Assembly: GCA_003554445.1 (NCBI GenBank)
Contig: PWGJ01000002.1
Coordinates: forward strand, 1-24,400
From: Candidatus Nealsoniibacteriota bacterium
GTDB lineage: Bacteria > Patescibacteriota > Minisyncoccia > Minisyncoccales > PWPS01
Reading direction: 5' to 3'
Length of the DNA stretch: 24,400 bases
How positions within the stretch are numbered: the stretch's first letter is position 1; each line of letters opens with the position of its first letter. Made by a program: the position numbers and the translations under genes. The notes below the pieces were generated by a model, which saw only the letters and a list, made by a program, of their open reading frames with translations, did no database searches and had not been told where the DNA came from. Shown here piece by piece: positions 21,320 through 24,400 of this stretch.

Positions 21320-22072
21320 ATGAGTAACGTGCACAGTATTTTTACCAAGGAACTATTGAAAAGAACAGGTGGTAAGATGTATTACCACGAAGACTCATCT
21401 TTATTCAACTCATTAGGTTGGCTTAAAGATGATGGCAGTGAAGTGATGGGATGGGGATTAGCAAGACTCCCTATCGCTGAACCAGGCTTGCATATAAGCC
21501 TGAGCAAGTATAACCAGTCAGTTGACAACCCTGAAATACGGTACGACACTTTTCCCTTGAAAAATAATAATGCTGTGAATCAGCAGGGACAAGTGTATAC
21601 CAGGTACGAGTTTGTAAAGACAAGAAAAGTATCAAGCACAGATAGAGAATTCCCCAAGACACAAAAAGCTAAAAGCATATTAAGTAAATTCATCGAAGCT
21701 ATCGGTAATGATATCAACTACACCGAAGGTGAAGAGTTTGAACTCACTGATAATGGTGTAACAATTAAGCCTGCATCTAAATGCAACAGCAACATAGAGT
21801 ACTGGTATAACATGATTTATTATACTGTACTTAGCCGTGAAAATTGGTTAGATTTCTACCGTAGTCATAAAGATAAGGCCACTCGCTTCCACATTAAGCG
21901 TGTGATGGCTGATATGACTGCATGCCTGGCCTTGCACGCTGTAGGTTGGGCACCACCTATAACAAATAATGCATACGTACAACAACTTAGGAACGCATTT
22001 ATGGCTAACCCCAAGCTTCTCACCTATGCATCTTATAACAGTGAGAAATACCTGCGTGAATTAGCTGTTTAG
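21320..22072 (+). CDS. 250-aa hypothetical protein
   Basis: The longest rightward gene; I recognise no family. The start ATG (21320) follows AAAGGAGAG by 7 nt; an earlier in-frame ATG at 21275 has no ribosome binding site and lies in the hairpin 4 tail. The first half has a mixed alpha/beta look with GWLKDDGSEVMGWGLARLP and a KYNQS segment. The second half is helical (about 150-215; YWYNMIYYTVLSRENWLDFY) and ends with ITNNAYVQQLRNAFMANPK. No catalytic motif, signal peptide or membrane segment is obvious. It stands as a single unit between hairpin 4 and a terminator, which suggests tightly controlled or high expression. Confidence 0.62.
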   Translation: MSNVHSIFTKELLKRTGGKMYYHEDSSLFNSLGWLKDDGSEVMGWGLARLPIAEPGLHISLSKYNQSVDNPEIRYDTFPLKNNNAVNQQGQVYTRYEFVKTRKVSSTDREFPKTQKAKSILSKFIEAIGNDINYTEGEEFELTDNGVTIKPASKCNSNIEYWYNMIYYTVLSRENWLDFYRSHKDKATRFHIKRVMADMTACLALHAVGWAPPITNNAYVQQLRNAFMANPKLLTYASYNSEKYLRELAV

Positions 22073-22086
22073 TTACCTCCTGTGTT

Positions 22087-22125
22087 GGGGGAGAGGGACA
22101 CTCACTCTCTCCCCCTTACTCTTAT
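22087..22125 (+). terminator. Terminator after the 250-aa gene
   Basis: GGGGGAGAG pairs with CTCTCCCCC (9 bp) across an 11-nt loop and is followed by TTACTCTTATCTTCT, a T-rich but interrupted tract. It lies 14 nt after the stop codon. Confidence 0.6.
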
Positions 22126-22144
22126 CTTCTAACTATCTTCTATT

Positions 22145-22215
22145 TATTATCACGACCTCTCTTAGCATCACCAACAGGGATATCCTCTATCCCTTACTCC
22201 CTATTATCACGACCT
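22145..22215 (+). repeat. 14-bp direct repeat flanking a small hairpin
   Basis: TATTATCACGACCT occurs at 22145-22158 and 22202-22215, exactly. Between them AGGGAT/ATCCCT (22176-22181, 22189-22194) forms a small stem-loop. The unit lies in the leader of the next ORF and may be a regulatory site. Confidence 0.55.
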
Positions 22216-22253
22216 GTTTATTCTTACACATTTACCTCGAAAGGAGACAACGT

Positions 22254-22424
22254 ATGTTCATCTTACATGCCTCAGTTTTTTCATGTACACTAAACACAGC
22301 AATAGCTCACACCAAAAAAGCTTGGGAAACCTGGATAATCTTTAGTGGTCTGGCAAGTCAACTCCTCTTACAAAGGGGGAAATCTTTATGTTTATCTACT
22401 GTCTTAGTCAAAGAAAAATCATAA
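22254..22424 (+). CDS. Small hypothetical protein
   Basis: A 56-aa frame (begins MFILHASVFSCTLNTA) with GAAAGGAGAC 5-6 nt upstream of ATG. It has a Trp-containing middle (KAWETWIIFSGLASQLLL) that is moderately hydrophobic. It overlaps the next gene by 37 nt in another frame, which weakens the call, but the strong ribosome binding site supports translation. It could also be a leader ORF that couples to the next gene. Confidence 0.42.
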   Translation: MFILHASVFSCTLNTAIAHTKKAWETWIIFSGLASQLLLQRGKSLCLSTVLVKEKS

Positions 22425-22600
22425 TCAAAACTAAGAAAGGAGAGTTTCAAGTTTCCCCCAACTTCATTAATCCTGAGACACTGCTCAATGTATTATTTAA
22501 TTGTGTTACTAAAGAGGACAAGAAAAATATTGTTTTCGGATATCACCGTGAAAAAGAATTGGAAGGTAAGTTTGAAAGACTATTAAAATCTACAGCTTAA
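22388..22600 (+). CDS. Small basic hypothetical protein
   Basis: A 70-aa basic protein (begins MFIYCLSQRKIIIKTKKG) that looks folded as a short beta-hairpin followed by helices (PETLLNVLFNCVTKEDKK). AGGGGGA lies about 8 nt before the ATG. Its start sits within the end of the preceding ORF. No family is recognised. Confidence 0.5.
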   Translation: MFIYCLSQRKIIIKTKKGEFQVSPNFINPETLLNVLFNCVTKEDKKNIVFGYHREKELEGKFERLLKSTA

Positions 22601-22613
22601 AGGAGATGATGAT

Positions 22614-22868
22614 GTGGAAGATAACTTTGTAAAGATTAAATAGAAACCTGATAAGTTTGATGTCTTTAGTGTATATAACATGGGTCTTAATGCAAATAAT
22701 CTTGTCTATTGCGGTATGCTCACTGGCTTTGAAACTAAATATATTTTCTTTAACCTTAAAAGCTCTAATCAGCTTACACTTGTATTATCTGAACATGAAT
22801 TTCTTCAAGCACAAGCTGAAGAAAAACTAATTTACTCTGAACGCATTGAGACCACAGACTTTGTATAA
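22614..22868 (+). pseudogene. Small gene interrupted by an in-frame amber codon
   Basis: GTG at 22614 has a perfect AAAGGAGATG site about 6 nt upstream, and opens VEDNFVKIK, then TAG at 22641-22643, then continues in the same frame as KPDKFDVFSVYNMGLNANN to 22868. The part after the TAG could start at ATG 22680 (62 aa), but no ribosome binding site precedes that ATG. The downstream part is a small folded-looking domain (YIFFNLKSSNQLTLVLSEHEF). TAG is used as a normal stop elsewhere here, so general reassignment is unlikely. It may be a mutation, a sequencing error or a programmed read-through. Confidence 0.55.
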
Positions 22869-22879
22869 GTGAGGTGTTT

Positions 22880-23374
22880 ATGTTGGATGATTTAGTGCAA
22901 GATAGTTTCGTATACCCTGCAGACTACAAAGAACCCAAGAAATATATCCCTATTTACCAGGTAACGTTAGTCAGAGATGGATCAGTAAAGACAAACGATA
23001 AAAATTTAACCACACCAAGACAGGCATTTGAAATACTTAAAGATTACTTCGGAGACACAGACAGAGAACACTTTGTTATTATTCTACTCAATACCAAAAA
23101 TAAAATTATCGGGATTAACACGGTATCTATTGGCTCGCTTTCTGCATCAATCGTCCATCCAAGAGAACTCTTTAAGTCTGCTATGCTATGCAATGCAGCA
23201 TCAGTTGTCCTATCCCACAACCATCCTTCAGGTGATCCAGCTCCCAGCCAGGAAGACTTAGAGATAACTCGCAGACTCATTGATGCCGGCAAGGTGCTTG
23301 GTATTGATATTCGTGATCACATTATTGTTGGTGATGATATATTCTTCTCGTTCAGAGAGAAAGGACTGATTTAA
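22880..23374 (+). CDS. RadC-family JAB/MPN domain protein
   Basis: This 164-aa protein belongs to the RadC (JAMM/MPN+) family, related to metalloproteases but of unsettled function. The metal-binding signature is plain: an upstream Glu in DREHFVIILLN, then SHNHPSGDPAPSQED (H113, H115 and D126 as likely ligands, numbered from ATG 22880). It lacks the N-terminal helix-hairpin-helix part of full-length RadC, as do many plasmid and phage versions. ATG follows GTGAGGTG; a GTG at 22874 is inside that site. It overlaps no gene upstream and abuts a TTG-started gene downstream. Confidence 0.87.
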   Translation: MLDDLVQDSFVYPADYKEPKKYIPIYQVTLVRDGSVKTNDKNLTTPRQAFEILKDYFGDTDREHFVIILLNTKNKIIGINTVSIGSLSASIVHPRELFKSAMLCNAASVVLSHNHPSGDPAPSQEDLEITRRLIDAGKVLGIDIRDHIIVGDDIFFSFREKGLI

Positions 23375-23695
23375 TTGTTTGATTCTAAAAGAATAGACCC
23401 CAAGGTAACTGAAACCATTATGGAAGAAGCAATCAGTGAAACCCATATGATATCACTTATCTACCAACACGTATTTGGCATAACCCTTGATGATCTTACC
23501 AGCACCATTGACCCCAAGCATTACAGGATATCAAGGGATCTTGCCCTGGATCTTTTGGAGTGGGCTGGCAAGTCATTCGATACACCTAAATCTGAGATTA
23601 ATATGCTATGGCTTCAGCTTGGCCCCGCTTCAAGAGAACATCTTGACTATTATGAGATTGAATACTATGCCCCGAAAGGAGTGTATCAATATTGA
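23375..23695 (+). CDS. Hypothetical protein coupled to the RadC gene
   Basis: A 106-aa protein, start TTG at 23375 directly after the TAA stop of the radC-like gene, with GAAAGGA upstream. It is helical (KVTETIMEEAISETHMISL; DLALDLLEWAGKSF) and ends with a DYYEIEYYAPKG stretch. It has no recognised motif. The adjacency to the RadC-type protein may mean joint expression, not necessarily joint function. Confidence 0.5.
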   Translation: MFDSKRIDPKVTETIMEEAISETHMISLIYQHVFGITLDDLTSTIDPKHYRISRDLALDLLEWAGKSFDTPKSEINMLWLQLGPASREHLDYYEIEYYAPKGVYQY

Positions 23696-23871
23696 TAGCC
23701 AAGCTTACTTACAATCCCAAGTCAGGACTGTATTGTATTTACCTTAACTATGACTTAATCGCTGAGGCATATAACTATTCTACTGCCTTAGAATACTTTG
23801 ATTTAGCAATGCATGATGCTGATCAAGACTTATTAAATGAGCTGAAGGAGTTTAAACATGCTTCAGGCTAA
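23692..23871 (+). CDS. Small hypothetical protein, TTG start
   Basis: A 59-aa protein that begins with TTG at 23692 (TTGA overlap with the preceding stop) and has AAAGGAG 10 nt upstream. It reads MIAKLTYNPKSGLYCIYLNY then a helix (DLIAEAYNYSTALEYFDLAM), a small beta-hairpin-plus-helix plan. Its end overlaps the next gene by 14 nt. The function is unknown. Confidence 0.5.
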   Translation: MIAKLTYNPKSGLYCIYLNYDLIAEAYNYSTALEYFDLAMHDADQDLLNELKEFKHASG

Positions 23872-24052
23872 TCTTGAAGATGGTGTCCCTGTCTGCCCCA
23901 AGTGCAATACATGTGCCAATGGGCAAACACGTATTGTCGGGTATGACAGGTATAAGTCGGGTTGGTATTTCACATACAAGTGCCAGTGTAAAAAGATAGT
24001 TCAGTATTATGCTAACACAAATCTTAAGTGTGTTGAGGAGGTAAACCTATGA
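23858..24052 (+). CDS. Small zinc-ribbon-like protein
   Basis: A 64-aa protein with CPKCNTC (residues 13-19) and CQCKK (about 42-46), plus a further Cys near the end, so a metal-binding ribbon is likely. The spacer is basic and aromatic (RIVGYDRYKSGWYFTYK), a pattern that suggests nucleic-acid or protein binding. AAGGAG lies 8 nt upstream of the ATG. It overlaps both neighbours. The function is unknown. Confidence 0.6.
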   Translation: MLQANLEDGVPVCPKCNTCANGQTRIVGYDRYKSGWYFTYKCQCKKIVQYYANTNLKCVEEVNL

Positions 24053-24183
24053 TACTTGAGATCAATTTATATAACTTACAATCTGTCGAAATAGTTTACC
24101 GCATTTGTAGTAACGTGGCTGCAAACCCTGAGGACATCAAAGACCTCGTGTTTCATTGGGCAAATAAGAACGATTTAATCTAA
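24049..24183 (+). CDS. 44-aa hypothetical protein
   Basis: A 44-aa protein (begins MILEINLYNLQSVEI) with GAGGAGG 7 nt upstream and an ATGA overlap with the preceding stop. It is helical with a Trp near the end (LVFHWANKNDLI). No family is recognised, and its small size limits what can be said. Confidence 0.5.
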   Translation: MILEINLYNLQSVEIVYRICSNVAANPEDIKDLVFHWANKNDLI

Positions 24184-24195
24184 GGAGGTGTAACT

Positions 24196-24381
24196 ATACG
24201 TAATTACTGTGAAATATGTAGTGCCCATGCTCCATTTTATACAACTTCTCGCAAACAAATAGAAGGTGAATGTTGTATTGAATGTGATACCTGGATATGT
24301 ATCGATTGCAGTAATTACAGTGACGAAGAATGTGCGCCTCGTTGTATCAATTGTAAATCAAGGAAGGAGGTGCAATCGTGA
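24196..24381 (+). CDS. Cys-rich small protein with apparent AUA start
   Basis: A 61-codon frame with ten Cys arranged as CEIC, CCIEC, CIDC, then three more, the pattern of a double zinc-binding (RING or treble-clef-like) module. It opens right after TAA-GGAGGTG; the only codon at start spacing (7 nt after GGAGG) is ATA at 24196, and no in-frame ATG, GTG or TTG occurs upstream or in the first part of the frame. The stop overlaps the GTG of the next gene (GTGA). Zinc binding is inferred from spacing. A sequence error at the start codon is an alternative. Confidence 0.5.
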   Translation: MRNYCEICSAHAPFYTTSRKQIEGECCIECDTWICIDCSNYSDEECAPRCINCKSRKEVQS

Positions 24382-24400
24382 AAGAATATCGCATCATATC
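24378..24400 (+). CDS. Partial hypothetical gene at the right edge
   Basis: A GTG at 24378 preceded by AAGGAGG 7 nt upstream and overlapping the preceding TGA opens a frame (MKEYRII...) that leaves the window after seven codons. It continues the operon pattern of overlapping small genes; nothing else can be said. Confidence 0.5.

Noticed and set aside
22087..22117. Fifth member of the conserved-loop hairpin family
   Set aside because: Its loop (GGACACTCACT) lacks the AAAC-TAAGG core, and the stem is followed by a T-rich tract as in a terminator.
1..24400. A defence system (restriction-modification, toxin-antitoxin, CBASS or similar)
   Set aside because: No recognisable methyltransferase, nuclease effector, cyclase or toxin motif apart from the terminase, CHAP and RadC domains, each explained otherwise.

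Overview
The window is a phage or prophage segment, most likely from a low-to-mid GC Firmicutes (Clostridia-like) host. The clues are strong GGAGG-type ribosome binding sites before nearly every gene, frequent TTG and GTG starts, tightly packed cistrons with TAATG/ATGA overlaps, and a recognisable virion module. No integrase, repressor, replication gene, rRNA or tRNA is visible, so lysogeny cannot be judged. The head and connector proteins (portal of about 740 aa, separate scaffold, no evident protease, beta-propeller stabiliser, no tape measure) suggest a short-tailed, P22-like virion. Genes beyond the left edge could change this reading.

Leftward block (positions 1 to about 19,000, minus strand). 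Read in the direction of transcription it holds: a 156-aa prophage protein; three small Cys-containing proteins; small terminase; a CHAP-domain lysin-like protein; large terminase; four small or disordered proteins, one with a C2H2 zinc finger; portal; terminator; scaffold; a probable decoration protein; major capsid protein; two small structural proteins behind hairpins; two head-tail adaptor-like proteins; two paralogous fibre-like proteins; a beta-propeller stabiliser; and a partial gene.

Switch region (16,675-17,302). A single plus-strand gene of unknown function interrupts the block between the two terminase genes. Next to it are a near-consensus leftward promoter, an intrinsic terminator about 85 nt downstream of its predicted start and ahead of the CHAP/terminase/portal genes, and four TTGACA/TGTCAA copies. 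This layout fits either an antitermination-controlled late leader or a small RNA gene.

Rightward block (19,367-24,400, plus strand). This is a run of small, mostly unrecognised genes with short overlaps. Many encode CxxC zinc-ribbon-like proteins, and one is a RadC-family JAMM protein. Four leaders carry stem-loops; three of these share a 13-nt loop (identical in two, one substitution in the third) on stems of different sequence, which suggests an uncharacterised RNA or RNA-protein recognition element. Other oddities are an ORF with a strong ribosome binding site interrupted by an in-frame amber codon, and up to three genes whose ribosome binding site is followed only by AUA/AUU codons at normal spacing.

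All functional calls come from reading the sequence; no database search was done.
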